NCBI GenBank assembly: GCA_009996615.1
Contig: JAACZU010000007.1
Location: 124,001-188,000 of the forward strand
Length of the DNA stretch: 64,000 bases
Reading direction: 5' to 3'
Source of the DNA: Rhodanobacteraceae bacterium
GTDB taxonomy: Bacteria; Pseudomonadota; Gammaproteobacteria; Xanthomonadales; Rhodanobacteraceae
The notes under the pieces were generated by a model, which saw only the letters and a list, made by a program, of their open reading frames with translations, ran no database searches and had not been told where the DNA came from. A program made the translations under genes and the position numbers. Below are positions 1-10,048 of this stretch, one piece after another. Each line of letters starts with the position of its first letter. The first letter of the stretch is position 1.

Positions 1-208
1 GCAGGTTGTCGGCCAGCTCCGCTTCGAGCACCGCGGCCGCGTCCAGGATAAGGTGTCGGTCAGCCTGGCCAAGGACCGGATGATGCGAGTCGGTAACGAC
101 CCATACTTCCGCCGCGGCGGCGCGGGTGGCCAACGTCAGGATGGCAATGCCCGCAGCAAGCCATGCTGGGCGGGTGCGAGTGGCATGAGGAACAGCGCAA
201 GAGTCCAT
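1..208 (-). CDS. ICE protein, TIGR03757-like (PFL_4709 family), C-terminus cut by window edge
   Basis: Manual minus-strand translation from ATG at 208: MDSCAVPHATRTRPAWLAAGIAILTLATRAAAAEVWVVTDSHHPV...; signal peptide followed by a VWVVTDxxHPV-type motif; consistent with ICE context. Confidence 0.6.
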   Translation of the reverse strand, partial: MDSCAVPHATRTRPAWLAAGIAILTLATRAAAAEVWVVTDSHHPVLGQADRHLILDAAAVLEAELADNL

Positions 209-293
209 GAGACAACACCGGAGGGAAGCCAATCCGGTGACAGTCGAACCGAAATCCGGCTTCGACACGACAAACAATCCGGAGACCGCCTCA

Positions 294-425
294 TCCCGTT
301 TTCGCCATCCCTGTCATCGCGTGATCACCCCAAACGGTGCCTGCGAGTGCGCCTGCGACAAGGACGTTTTCGGATCGACAGCCAAGACGGCCGCCGCACG
401 TTCGTCTCGCCTTCAGCAGCGATGA
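294..425 (+). pseudogene. Possible remnant of an Ogt/Ada-type O6-alkylguanine-DNA alkyltransferase C-terminus
   Basis: ORF 207-425 encodes ...FRHPCHRVITPNGA...DVFGSTAKTAAARSSR; PCHRV[IV] is the MGMT active-site motif; remainder only loosely matches. Confidence 0.3.
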
Positions 426-1006
426 ATCGCTTGGAGAACGAAGTCGGCCCGCTCGGCCACACTGGCGCGCGGAAGCAACCTGACTTCGTAGCCGAGTGCC
501 CGGTAGGTTGCATCCAGGTGGGCGTACTCCGCCTCCGCCTCGGGAAAGCCGTGCCGCCGCGCCTCGTCGGCGCAATAGATGTCCGGCCAGGGCGGTGCGA
601 GGAACACGAGCCGCCCATAAGGGCGAGATTCGCCCAGGCTTTGCGCCAACGGTACGCCGCAGAGTCGTTGAAGCGCTGCAGCGGCGTCGATCAGCCCTCG
701 GTCGAAGAAGACCGGACCAGCGTCCCGTGCCGCGCCTTCGAGATCCATGGCGGCGACGCGCAGCGCCTCCCGCAGAAAGGCCGCCATGTCGGTCCATGGC
801 AAGGCGTTGCCGCCCTGTCGAATCTGCTCGGCGATGATCCTCCGCCCGGGTTCGGCGACGGTCGCATGACCACGCCGCCGCAGTTCCCCGAGCAGGGTCG
901 ACTTGCCGCCGCCGGAGCACCCCGATATGACCACCTGAGGTGGCATCGGCGTCATGTCAGGGTTTGCTTCGACCAGCAGACGGTTTGTAAATTCACTTGT
1001 CATCAT
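413..1006 (-). CDS. AAA/P-loop NTPase (AAA_28-like)
   Basis: Walker A GCSGGGKSTLL near N-terminus, FFDRGLIDA; start overlaps the upstream MFS stop (ATGA). Confidence 0.75.
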   Translation of the reverse strand: MMTSEFTNRLLVEANPDMTPMPPQVVISGCSGGGKSTLLGELRRRGHATVAEPGRRIIAEQIRQGGNALPWTDMAAFLREALRVAAMDLEGAARDAGPVFFDRGLIDAAAALQRLCGVPLAQSLGESRPYGRLVFLAPPWPDIYCADEARRHGFPEAEAEYAHLDATYRALGYEVRLLPRASVAERADFVLQAIHRC

Positions 1007-2214
1007 TGGTTTAGCCGAAGAGACAGGCCCCACGCAATGGTGGCGCTGAGCATGCCAAAGGCGCAGACCCCGGCCCATCCATGCGCGGTGAAGGCCCACC
1101 CGCCTGCAGCAGCGCCGAAGGCCCCGCCAAGCAGCATCGCGCCCATGAACACGGTGTTCAGCCGGCTGCGCGCACCCGCGTCCAACGCATAGACCATGGT
1201 CTGGTTCGCCACCTGGGCCGACTGCACGGTCACGTCGAGCAAGAAGATGCCGAGGACGAGTGCAGGGATCGATGAGCCACCCAGGTACAGCACGGCAAAT
1301 GCCGTTGCGGTTCCCACCGCGCCAGCACGGACGACTGCGTCATGTCCGCGCCGGTCGGCAAAACGGCCAGCCGCCGGTGCAGCCAACGCGCCGCACACGC
1401 CGACCAGCGCGAACAGGCCGGCGGATACCGCGCCGAGCTGCAGTGGCGGCCGCTCCAGCCAGAGCGCGAACGTTGCCCAGAAGCCGATCATGCTGGCAAA
1501 CAGCAGGAACTGGACGGCCACAGCTTGGCGCAAGGAAGCGTGCTTGCGCACCAAATGCCACATCGACAGCAGCAATCGTCCATAGCCGAGATTGGAGGAC
1601 GGCGGCACCACCGGCAGCGTCCATGCCAGCCGAAAGCCCAGTACCAGCATCAGTGCCGCAGAAAAACCGAAGACGGACCGCCAGCCCCAAAGCTCGGTCA
1701 TCCAGCCGCTCACCACACGGGCCAGCAGGATGCCGATCAGGATACCGCCCGTCACCACGCCGAGCACCTGCCCCTTGCGGTGGGAGGGCGCCAGGTGGAT
1801 GGCCAAGGGAACCAGTTGCTGCGCCACGGTGGCGCACAAGCCCACGGCGAGGCTCGCCAGTGCCAATTGAACGAAGCCGGAGGACGCGGCTGCCAGCACC
1901 AAGGAGAGCACCAGCGCCGCCAGCGTTCGCATGATGAGTGACTTGCGCTCCAGGCGGTCACCCAGTGGTGCCAGGAACAGCACGCCCAGGGTATTGCCCG
2001 CCTGGGTGAGCACGGGCAGCCAGGTCACGGTCCCCGCAGAGAGCGCGAACTCCCGGCTCAGTTCGCCGAGAAGCGGCTGGTTGTAGTAGCTGTTGGCCAC
2101 GGATGCGCCCGCCGCCAGGGCAATGGTCCACAGCAGATGGGAGGGCAAGGCTGACGTGGCAGGCATCGGTGCGGCACGCGATGCATCGCCGGGGTGACCT
2201 GGGATATTGCTCAT
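1003..2214 (-). CDS. MFS transporter
   Basis: 403 aa, about 12 hydrophobic segments, LAPLGDRLERK and FADRRG loop motifs. Confidence 0.85.
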   Translation of the reverse strand: MSNIPGHPGDASRAAPMPATSALPSHLLWTIALAAGASVANSYYNQPLLGELSREFALSAGTVTWLPVLTQAGNTLGVLFLAPLGDRLERKSLIMRTLAALVLSLVLAAASSGFVQLALASLAVGLCATVAQQLVPLAIHLAPSHRKGQVLGVVTGGILIGILLARVVSGWMTELWGWRSVFGFSAALMLVLGFRLAWTLPVVPPSSNLGYGRLLLSMWHLVRKHASLRQAVAVQFLLFASMIGFWATFALWLERPPLQLGAVSAGLFALVGVCGALAAPAAGRFADRRGHDAVVRAGAVGTATAFAVLYLGGSSIPALVLGIFLLDVTVQSAQVANQTMVYALDAGARSRLNTVFMGAMLLGGAFGAAAGGWAFTAHGWAGVCAFGMLSATIAWGLSLRLNQ

Positions 2215-2258
2215 TCAAGGGGTCCGGCCGTATCAACTCTCGGCTTGCGGACAAGCTC

Positions 2259-3635
2259 TCACCAGTTCGGGCGATCCGTTCCCGGCGGCACTGACGATCG
2301 CGCATAGCCGGCCGGTGTTCGCGCCATTTGCGCGCTGGGGCGCACGGCGCGCAGCAGGCCGAAGCCGGAGACTTCGTCGGCGAGCCAGGGGCTGAGGTCC
2401 GGCCTGCCGGCCCGCAGGCCCTCTTCGATGCGCCCCAGCCCGCGCAGCCAGTGCCCGGTCTGCGCCAGCGACACCTGCACGTGCCAGCTTCCCCCTTCGC
2501 GCGACTGTCGCCACAGCGCGGCGGCGGCGCCGAAAGCCATCAGGAAGCCGCTGGCCTGGTCGAGGATCTGCATCGGCAGCGCGCGCGGCTTGCCGTCGCC
2601 CGCCGCCTCGCCCTCGGCGTGGTTGAAGCCCATTGCCGTCTGCACCAGCGAATCGAAACCGCGCCGGTCGGCCCAGGGCCCTTGCGTGCCGTAGGCGGTC
2701 AGCGACACGGCGACGATGCCGGGCCGGCGCGCGGCCAGGGCCTCGGGCGAGAAGCCGAGCGCGGCCAGGCCGCCGGGCCGGTACCCCTGCGAGAACACGT
2801 GGGCGTCTTCCACCAGCCGCCACAGCGCTTCGCGCCCGGCCTCGCTGCGCAGGTCGATGTGCGCCGAGCGCTTGCCGCGGCTGGTTTCGGCAATAGCGGC
2901 GATGTTGGGCAGGTTCGGTGAGTTGACCAGCATCACGTCCGCGCCGAACGAGGCCATCGCCCGCCCACCAACGGGGCCGGCCAGGATGCGCGTGAGGTCG
3001 AGCACGCGCAGGCCGGCGAGCGGCCGCTCATCGGCCGCCAGGGGTGGCAGTGCGCGCGGTGGCGCATCGGCGATTCGGGTGATGGTCATCAGGGGTTGCG
3101 AGGCCACCGCCTGACCCTGGGGCGTGGCATCCCACTCGGCGAAGCTGCGCAACGCCGTGGCCACCAGCGCGTGGTCGGCCGCGGCCTGCTCGAAGTCCAG
3201 CGCCTTCCAACCCAGCAGGGCCTGCTCTGCGTCGGCGCGTGTGGCAGTTGCGGGGTCCAGGCCCAGCAGGCGCAGCGCGCCATCGCGGTGGTGCGGGAAG
3301 TTGGTGTGGACACGCACGTGACCATCGGCGCAGCGGTACAGGCCGGCGAACGGGTCCCACAGCTCGGGCTCCTGGCCGTCGAGCGTGAACCAGCCGGTGC
3401 ATTCGGCGGCGGCGTGGGCCATGTCCACGGCGACACGCTGGCGCGGAACACCCCGCTCATGGCCCAGTTCGCAGGCGGCGAGCGCAGCCGCGGCAATGCT
3501 GGTCTGCGCGGCGGTGCCGACGGCGAAGGACGAGGGGAACACCGGGTCGCTGCCCGTCAGCGCGATCCCGGCCAGCGCCTGCGGCGGCAGCCCGCCCAGC
3601 GACCAGAGCGCAGTCAGTGCATCGAGTGGATTCAT
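2259..3635 (-). CDS. CaiB/BaiF (family III) CoA-transferase
   Basis: LAGLRVLDLTRILAGPVGGRAMASFGADV; 458 aa. Confidence 0.88.
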   Translation of the reverse strand: MNPLDALTALWSLGGLPPQALAGIALTGSDPVFPSSFAVGTAAQTSIAAAALAACELGHERGVPRQRVAVDMAHAAAECTGWFTLDGQEPELWDPFAGLYRCADGHVRVHTNFPHHRDGALRLLGLDPATATRADAEQALLGWKALDFEQAAADHALVATALRSFAEWDATPQGQAVASQPLMTITRIADAPPRALPPLAADERPLAGLRVLDLTRILAGPVGGRAMASFGADVMLVNSPNLPNIAAIAETSRGKRSAHIDLRSEAGREALWRLVEDAHVFSQGYRPGGLAALGFSPEALAARRPGIVAVSLTAYGTQGPWADRRGFDSLVQTAMGFNHAEGEAAGDGKPRALPMQILDQASGFLMAFGAAAALWRQSREGGSWHVQVSLAQTGHWLRGLGRIEEGLRAGRPDLSPWLADEVSGFGLLRAVRPSAQMARTPAGYARSSVPPGTDRPNW

Positions 3636-3849
3636 CGAATGGACTCCTCACAGAAAGTTCGCCAACTGAATCGACACGCTACCCCGTCGGCCGAGTCGGG
3701 TTGGCAGATCCAGGCGGGAGGCAGGGTCGGCGCCGCGTTGTCCGCAAACGCAGCGGACCGCGGAAAGCAGCATCGCGCGCCATTGGCGATGCCGGGGAGC
3801 GCCGTATTCGCACAGGCGTGGGCGTCGCGCGCCCGCTGCAAGCGATCCA

Positions 3850-4608
3850 TCACGCGCCCGCCTCCAGCCCGAAGTACGCCGCGAGCGCCAGGCCGGTCGC
3901 CACGATCGTCCAACGCAGCGCCAGCGGCGGAATCCAGCGCGCCAACCGCGCGCCGGCATAGCCCCCAAAGATCGCGCCCAGCAGGACCGCACTGCCTTGC
4001 GCCCAGGCGATGGACCCGGTGGCGACGAAGAGCATCACCGCGGCACTGGTCACGACGGTAGCCATCGCATTCTTGACGGCGTTGGCCTCCTGGACATCGC
4101 GCACACCCAGCAAGGTCAGGATCGCCATCAGCATGATGCCCAGGCCGGCGCCGAAGTAGCCGCCATAGAGTGCGGTCAGGAACTCCGCCCCCGCAGCCAC
4201 CAGGTGCGGCACCTGACCGCGAGCATGCCGCTCGATGGCCTGGCGCAGCCAGGGTCCCAGGGCGAACAGCACGGTCGCGACGAGGATCAGCCACGGCACC
4301 AGACGGCTGAACTGTGCATCTCCGGTGAACACCAACAGTGCGGCGCCCACCAGCGAACCGGCACCGACCACGGGCAGGCTGCGCCGCAACGCGGCGCGGT
4401 GGCGCCCGAGTTCGCTGCGATAGCCGAGCAGGCTGCTCGCATGCCCCGGCCAGATCGACACCGCGCTGGTGGCGTTGGCCACCACGGGTGGTACGCCGGC
4501 AGCCAGCAGCGCGGGAAAGGTGAAGAATGTGCCGCCGCCGGCCACTGCATTGCAGATGCCGCCGATCATGCCGGCCCCAGCCAGCAGCAGGAAGGTTCCG
4601 ATGTCCAT
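3850..4608 (-). CDS. TauE/SafE family sulfite exporter/permease
   Basis: GICNAVAGGGTFFTFPALLAAGVPPVVANATSAVSIWPG; hydrophobic. Confidence 0.85.
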   Translation of the reverse strand: MDIGTFLLLAGAGMIGGICNAVAGGGTFFTFPALLAAGVPPVVANATSAVSIWPGHASSLLGYRSELGRHRAALRRSLPVVGAGSLVGAALLVFTGDAQFSRLVPWLILVATVLFALGPWLRQAIERHARGQVPHLVAAGAEFLTALYGGYFGAGLGIMLMAILTLLGVRDVQEANAVKNAMATVVTSAAVMLFVATGSIAWAQGSAVLLGAIFGGYAGARLARWIPPLALRWTIVATGLALAAYFGLEAGA

Positions 4609-4620
4609 GCCGCTCGCGCC

Positions 4621-5256
4621 TCAGCTCGTCGGCCTGGACAGGGCCAGACGCAGGCCGAACCCCATCAGCGCCAGGCCGGTGAGCGCATCGAGCGAGCGCA
4701 GCACCGTGGGCCGGCGCAGCCAGCGTGCCAGGGTCCGCGTGGCCAGCACCAGTGCGGCGAACCAGAGCAGTCCCATCGCGGCGTGGATGCCGGCCAACAG
4801 CACGCTGAACCCGACCACCGGCACGTCCGCGGGAACGAACTGTGGCAGGAGGCTCACGTAGAACACCCCGACCTTGGGATTGAGCAGATTCGTCAGCAGA
4901 CCGCGCAGGAACCAGCGCTCGCCACGCACGAGCGGCGGATCGTCTGCGGGCAGCGCCGGCCGGCTCTTGAGCGCGCCAGAGATCAGCTTCCAGCCGAGCC
5001 AGAGCAGATAGGCCGCGCCCGCGATCTGCAGCAGGGTGTAGGCGAGTCGGGAGACCGCGAGCACCGCGCCGAGCCCGAGGGCCGCGATCAGCCCCCAGAT
5101 CAGCACGCCGGTCACGATGCCGCCGCCCGCCCTCATCGCCTTGCGCCCCCCTTCCACAGCGGCCGTGCGAAGTACCAGCGCCGTGTCCAGGCCGGGGGTC
5201 AAGGTGAGCAGCAGCGCCGTCAGCGTGAAGCCCAGGATCGCAGTCGATGCATCCAT
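4621..5256 (-). CDS. LysE family translocator
   Basis: LTLTPGLDTALVLRTAAVEGGRKAMRAGGGIVTG, LLWLGWKL, LLNPKVGVFYVSLLPQF. Confidence 0.87.
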   Translation of the reverse strand: MDASTAILGFTLTALLLTLTPGLDTALVLRTAAVEGGRKAMRAGGGIVTGVLIWGLIAALGLGAVLAVSRLAYTLLQIAGAAYLLWLGWKLISGALKSRPALPADDPPLVRGERWFLRGLLTNLLNPKVGVFYVSLLPQFVPADVPVVGFSVLLAGIHAAMGLLWFAALVLATRTLARWLRRPTVLRSLDALTGLALMGFGLRLALSRPTS

Positions 5257-5269
5257 TGGGGGATCTCCG

Positions 5270-5482
5270 TCAGAGCACAGACAAGTCCAGTGACTCGCTG
5301 TACGTCGTCGATTCGATGGTCTTGACGATGGCCTGGCCGCAGATCACGGCGCCACGCGCCGCGTCGTAGGTCAGGCTCGGCTCGCCATACAGCTCCCAGC
5401 CGCTGTTCAGGGCCGCGGTGACGCGGTGGCAGAACGCCGCGTCGTCGATGCCGGTCAGGTAGCGGTACGCGAGCATGCTCAT
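5270..5482 (-). CDS. DUF1737-like small protein
   Basis: MSMLAYRYLTGIDDAAFCHRVTAALNSGWELYGEPSLTYD; overlaps end of upstream hydrolase. Confidence 0.65.
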   Translation of the reverse strand: MSMLAYRYLTGIDDAAFCHRVTAALNSGWELYGEPSLTYDAARGAVICGQAIVKTIESTTYSESLDLSVL

Positions 5483-6090
5483 GCTCCCGGTCGATTCGAT
5501 GCCGGTATCTGGACGCGCAGCCCCGCTCCGAATGCCTGCAGCAGATGCCAGCCGGTGTTCCAGTCGCCCACGCCGCTGGCGGCATTGATATGCCCGAGGG
5601 CGCCGACTTCCAAGCATCCCGCTGCCCAACCCATGGCCATGCGCCGGGCGTGCTCCGGCGAGCCATAGGGGTCGTCGCTGCTGGCGACCACCAGTGCGGG
5701 AAACGGCAGGGGTCCGGTCGGTGGCGGGCCGAACTCGCTCGCCTCGCCCGGAAACGCCGGTGCGCCGGGGTCAGGGACGGCAACGAGGAAGGCGCCCCGG
5801 ACCTGCGCGATCCGATGCTGGATGTCTTCTCCGATTCCCGGCCGCGATGCCCAGTGCGCGACGAGCAGGCACGAAAGGCTGTGTGCGACCAAGACGACGG
5901 GCGCACCGCACTCGTCGATAGCCGCATCGAGTGCCTGCAGCCAGTCGGCCAGGTCCGGCCTGTCCCAGTCGGCAGGCTGGAATCGCCGGCCATGCTCCTG
6001 GCGCGACGCCCAGCGCGTCTGCCAATGCTCCGGCCCGGAATTGCCGATACCGGGAAGTATCAAGAGGCGAACGGTCTGAAGGTGGCTCAT
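5479..6090 (-). CDS. RBBP9/YdeN-type alpha/beta hydrolase
   Basis: LLILPGIGNSGPEHWQTRWA and VAHSLSCLLVAHW; start ATG at 6090. Confidence 0.85.
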   Translation of the reverse strand: MSHLQTVRLLILPGIGNSGPEHWQTRWASRQEHGRRFQPADWDRPDLADWLQALDAAIDECGAPVVLVAHSLSCLLVAHWASRPGIGEDIQHRIAQVRGAFLVAVPDPGAPAFPGEASEFGPPPTGPLPFPALVVASSDDPYGSPEHARRMAMGWAAGCLEVGALGHINAASGVGDWNTGWHLLQAFGAGLRVQIPASNRPGA

Positions 6091-6275
6091 GGTGGCGTGC
6101 GCGGATATCCGGGGTGAGGTTGTCTGGCTGGAAACCTTAAGACCGATGCGTCGAATTGCCGAGTGAGAAGGTCTCAGCAAGCGTCGAGAAAAGCTCAATG
6201 GTCGGCTCGAATGGCCTTGGCTATCGTCGAAGTGCACTTCCTTCACAACCGACGAAGAAGCCCCCCGAGTTCGCC

Positions 6276-6935
6276 ATGTCTGATATCCCGCTCCTGATTT
6301 CCTACGTCCTGGCGGCCTGGCTGTCCATCCTTACGCCCGGTCCGGCCATCCTGCTGGCGATGCGCAATGGCGCTCGCCAGGGCGTGGTCGCGAGCCTGTG
6401 GTCGACGCTGGGCAACATGTTGGGGTTGCTCGTGGTTTCCGCGGCGGCCGCGTGGGGCGTCGGCCTGTTCCTGCTTGCATCCGCCCACGCGATGACCGCG
6501 CTGCGGCTGGCCGGCGCCGCCTACCTGGCGTACCTCGGTCTTCGCCTGCTTGTGCAGGGCAGACACACACGGCCGCCGGACCCCGGTGCCGATGACGCAG
6601 GGCCGGTGCAGGCCTTCGCGCTGGCGAAGGAAGGATTCCTGGTGGCGACATCCAATCCGAAGTCGATCCTCTTCTTCACCGCCTTCTTCCCCCAGTTCAT
6701 CCGGGCCGACCAGGCTCTCATCCCTCAGTTCATGGGCCTGACCGCGATCTTCGTGATCCTCAGCGGCGCCACCTTGACCGGCTATGCCGCCATTGCAAGC
6801 CGGGTGCGGGGAGCATTGGGCACTTCCGTCTGGCGCCAGCGCTGCACGCGCCTGGCGGGGATCGGTTTCCTCGGATTCGCCGCATGGATTCTTTTGTGGA
6901 GACCGTCCAGCGGCGCCAAGGCCCTGGCCGCGTGA
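6276..6935 (+). CDS. LysE family translocator
   Basis: LTPGPAILLAMRNGARQGVVASLWSTLGNMLG; SNPKSILFFTAFFPQF. Confidence 0.88.
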   Translation: MSDIPLLISYVLAAWLSILTPGPAILLAMRNGARQGVVASLWSTLGNMLGLLVVSAAAAWGVGLFLLASAHAMTALRLAGAAYLAYLGLRLLVQGRHTRPPDPGADDAGPVQAFALAKEGFLVATSNPKSILFFTAFFPQFIRADQALIPQFMGLTAIFVILSGATLTGYAAIASRVRGALGTSVWRQRCTRLAGIGFLGFAAWILLWRPSSGAKALAA

Positions 6936-6996
6936 TTCGTCCCCGGCCACGCGCACGCAACCGAGCACAGGCGGTGCGACCGAACCTGGAGAAGCG

Positions 6997-7884
6997 ATGA
7001 ACAAATCCTTCCTGCAAGTCGATGTGTTCACGAGCCAGCCGCTCAGGGGCAACCCGGCTGCCGTCGTGTTCGATGCCGACGACCTCGATGCGCGGACCAT
7101 GCAGCGGATCGCGCGCGAGATGAACCTGTCCGAGACGGTCTTCGTGCTGGCCCCGGAATCGCCCGACACCGACTATCGGGTGCGCATCTTCACGCCCTCC
7201 AGCGAGTTGCCGTTCGCGGGGCACCCCACCATCGCCACTGCGAGCGCGGTGCGTGCGCACCGTGGCGACCTGGCCGATGCAAGTCTGCTGCGGCAGGCCT
7301 GCGGCATCGGCATCGTGCCTGTCGAAGTCGTTCCGACCGAGGGCTCGCCGATCTACTGGATGACCCAGGCCAGCCCGCAGTTCCGCGACACGGCCATCGA
7401 TCCGGGGGAAATGTCGACCCTGCTGGGCTGCGATGCGAACATGCTGGCCGCGATGCCGGTGGAAGTCGTCTCCACCGGCATCCCGTGGCTGATCGCCGAA
7501 CTGCGCAGCGTCGCCGCCCTGGCGTCGCTGCGTCCCGACCTGCCTCGCATCGCCGAACGCTGCCGCGCATCGGGTGCCGTCGGCGTGACCGTCTTTGCCG
7601 AACACGAGGCCGACGCGCCGGTACGCTTGCGCCTGCGCACGTTCGCGCCAGGCGAAGGCGTGGCCGAGGACCCCGTTTGCGGGTCTGGAAACGGGTGTGT
7701 CGCGGCATTCTTGGCAAGGCACCGACACGCATCGGCTCTCAAGGGTGGCTACCTTGCGGAGCAAGGCATCGAGATGGGACGCGATGGCTTGATCCACGTC
7801 GAATGGACCCGAAACGGCGACGAACTGACGGTGCGCGTCGGTGGCCAGGCCGTGACCGTCGCCAGCGGCACCCTGCATCTGTAG
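6997..7884 (+). CDS. PhzF family isomerase/epimerase-like protein
   Basis: QVDVFTSQPLRGNPAAVVFDADDL, NLSETVFVL, ELPFAGHPTIATA, EDPVCGSGNG. Confidence 0.9.
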   Translation: MNKSFLQVDVFTSQPLRGNPAAVVFDADDLDARTMQRIAREMNLSETVFVLAPESPDTDYRVRIFTPSSELPFAGHPTIATASAVRAHRGDLADASLLRQACGIGIVPVEVVPTEGSPIYWMTQASPQFRDTAIDPGEMSTLLGCDANMLAAMPVEVVSTGIPWLIAELRSVAALASLRPDLPRIAERCRASGAVGVTVFAEHEADAPVRLRLRTFAPGEGVAEDPVCGSGNGCVAAFLARHRHASALKGGYLAEQGIEMGRDGLIHVEWTRNGDELTVRVGGQAVTVASGTLHL

Positions 7885-7987
7885 ACGCGGCGGCACGTTC
7901 AGCCGCTCGATCGCCCATGGCTTGCCATGGCACCTGTGCGGCGTCCCCGACGAAGGCCTGCGCTGCGACGAACGCAGTTGCCCAGGA

Positions 7988-8896
7988 CTAGATCGGGTCG
8001 ACGGTGGGACTTTCGTCGCGCGAGAGCATGGCGCGTTCGATGAAGTGCTGCAGCGGTTCCGATGGCTCACTGTCCGGCCGCAACAGGTAGGTGGTCATGC
8101 ATGCCGACGGGTCCGACAGGGGCCGCGCGATGATCTCGGGATGGCGGCAGACCGAAATCTGCGCCGCCGTGGCGAGACCCAGTCCGTAGCCCGCGGCCAC
8201 CAGCGTCAACATCAATTCCAGTGTCGCGACCCGCTCGGCAATCCGGGGCTGGATGGCGGCCGTGCGGAGCAGCCGTTTGATCTGCCGGTACGCGCCCTCG
8301 CAAGCTTCCGGGTGGCACTTGATCAGGGGATAGCGCAGCAGTTCATCCAGAGGGACCTGCCTGAAGGCCAGCAAAGGATGGCGAGTCGGAATGGCCACCA
8401 GGATGGGATCGGACCAGATCGCCTCGCACAGGATGCCCTCTCCAGCTTCGTCGGACTGCGCGAATCCGGCATCGAAAGTGTCGTCGCGCAACCCGCGGAC
8501 TTGTGACGCGAGCGGCGTCTCGAACAGGCGGATCTCCACATCGGGCTCCTCCTCCCGGCACAGGGCCAGGAGTGCCGCGAGGCGTGTCTGCGCGATACCG
8601 TCCGACAGCGCGATGCGCAGCATGCCGCGATAGCCCGTGGCGGCGGCCCGGACATTGGTTCGTGCCTGTTCCAGCACCGCGAACACGCGGCGGGCATCCT
8701 CCAGCAGCACCTGGCCCGCCCAGGTGAGCTGGGTGCCGCGCCGATTGCGCTCGAACAGCGTGGCGCCGAGGTCGGACTCCAACTCCCGGATGGTGCGCGA
8801 CAGCGGAGACTGCTCGATATGGAGCCGCACCGCCGCACGCGTGAAGTGCAGTTCCTCGGCCACTGCCACGAAACAGCGCAGGTGTCGCAGCTCCAT
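7988..8896 (-). CDS. LysR family transcriptional regulator
   Basis: MELRHLRCFVAVAEELHFTRAAVRLHIEQSPLSRTIRELESDLGATLFER. Confidence 0.92.
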   Translation of the reverse strand: MELRHLRCFVAVAEELHFTRAAVRLHIEQSPLSRTIRELESDLGATLFERNRRGTQLTWAGQVLLEDARRVFAVLEQARTNVRAAATGYRGMLRIALSDGIAQTRLAALLALCREEEPDVEIRLFETPLASQVRGLRDDTFDAGFAQSDEAGEGILCEAIWSDPILVAIPTRHPLLAFRQVPLDELLRYPLIKCHPEACEGAYRQIKRLLRTAAIQPRIAERVATLELMLTLVAAGYGLGLATAAQISVCRHPEIIARPLSDPSACMTTYLLRPDSEPSEPLQHFIERAMLSRDESPTVDPI

Positions 8897-8933
8897 CGCG
8901 CCACCTACGCGTACGTGAGGCCGGGAGCTTGAT

Positions 8934-9209
8934 TCACGCGAGCGGCTCCTCGGGCGCCGTGCCGAACAGCAGCGCCGTGATCGGCAAGGGTTGGAACAAG
9001 GGCTCGCGGCCGAGGACCTTCAGGCCGCCAGGACCGCTTTCGAGCAATCGGCGCTCTTCGCGCGCGATGAACAGTTCGGTGCGATAGCCATCGCATTCGG
9101 GAAGTCGCTGTAGCAGGTCGCGGATCGCGTCGCCCGCCCAGGGCGTTTCGCTGTCGAACTGACCCAGTAGCCGGCCATGCCGGGAAATCACGAGGCGGTA
9201 GGCGTTCAT
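8934..9209 (-). CDS. Hypothetical 91-aa protein
   Basis: ATG at 9209 overlaps stop of PdxK-like gene; last gene of the B6-linked minus-strand gene string. Confidence 0.6.
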   Translation of the reverse strand: MNAYRLVISRHGRLLGQFDSETPWAGDAIRDLLQRLPECDGYRTELFIAREERRLLESGPGGLKVLGREPLFQPLPITALLFGTAPEEPLA

Positions 9210-10048
9210 GGCCGGACACTCCCGTCCATCGCGTGTATCGCCATCTCCTCCCAGCCCAGGCGCCGGGTGCGGATCAGTTGCTCGGCAGTATCGCCGCAGG
9301 CGCGCTCGACGGCCTGAGGCATCTCTATGCCAAGCAGGCAATGGCCGGTCAGGCGCGCGGCGAAGTAGTCGCCGGCCCCTTTCACCACGCAGGGCACGTG
9401 GGGATGCTCGAAGAGGCGCGATACCCCCTCTTGCGTCTCCAGCAGCGTCTGGACGACGGCGCTTTCGGGATCATCCTGGACACTGGTCACTACCACCCAT
9501 TGGGTGGGGCCGCGCAACAGCGCACGGGCAGCCTCGCGGCAATCCGCCAGACCCTGCAGCGTTCTGCCGGTGACCTGTTCCAGCTCGAACCGATTGGGGA
9601 CGAGGCCGTGGGCTTCTGGAATCAGCAGCGTGCGCCAGGCCTCGGCCATGCCGGCCGCCGCATACACGCCCTGGTCGTAGTCGCCAATGACCGGATCCAG
9701 GTGCAGGCGCAGTTGCGGGTGGCGCTCGCGCATCGTCGACCACCAGGATGCGAGGATCCGTGCCTGCGACGGCGCGCCGAGGAAGCCGACCTGCACAACG
9801 CGAGCGCACGCGGGGATGCCGCGCGCCTCCAGGTCATCCAACCAGCCAGCGAACCACGCGTCGGGCACCGCGCCGCCATGGACCGAGGGATAGTGCGGCG
9901 TGTTGCTGAGCAGCGCGGTCGGCACCGCGATCGTAAGCAGCCCGCAGGCTTCCAACGCGGGAATCGCCGCGTTGTTGCCGACCCGCCCGTAGATCACCTG
10001 GGACTGGATGCTGATGACATCGATGGGCACAGGTTGGGTCACTGTCAT
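9206..10048 (-). CDS. Pyridoxal/pyridoxine kinase (PdxY/PdxK-like)
   Basis: VISIQSQVIYGRVGNNAAIPALEACG, LDPVIGD, LVPNRFELEQVTG, VVKGAGDYFAA. Confidence 0.88.
   Translation of the reverse strand: MTVTQPVPIDVISIQSQVIYGRVGNNAAIPALEACGLLTIAVPTALLSNTPHYPSVHGGAVPDAWFAGWLDDLEARGIPACARVVQVGFLGAPSQARILASWWSTMRERHPQLRLHLDPVIGDYDQGVYAAAGMAEAWRTLLIPEAHGLVPNRFELEQVTGRTLQGLADCREAARALLRGPTQWVVVTSVQDDPESAVVQTLLETQEGVSRLFEHPHVPCVVKGAGDYFAARLTGHCLLGIEMPQAVERACGDTAEQLIRTRRLGWEEMAIHAMDGSVRP

Noticed and set aside
7915-7930. CCATGG-CTTG-CCATGG hairpin between convergent PhzF and LysR genes
   Set aside because: No T tract, so not supportable as an intrinsic terminator; may be coincidental palindromes
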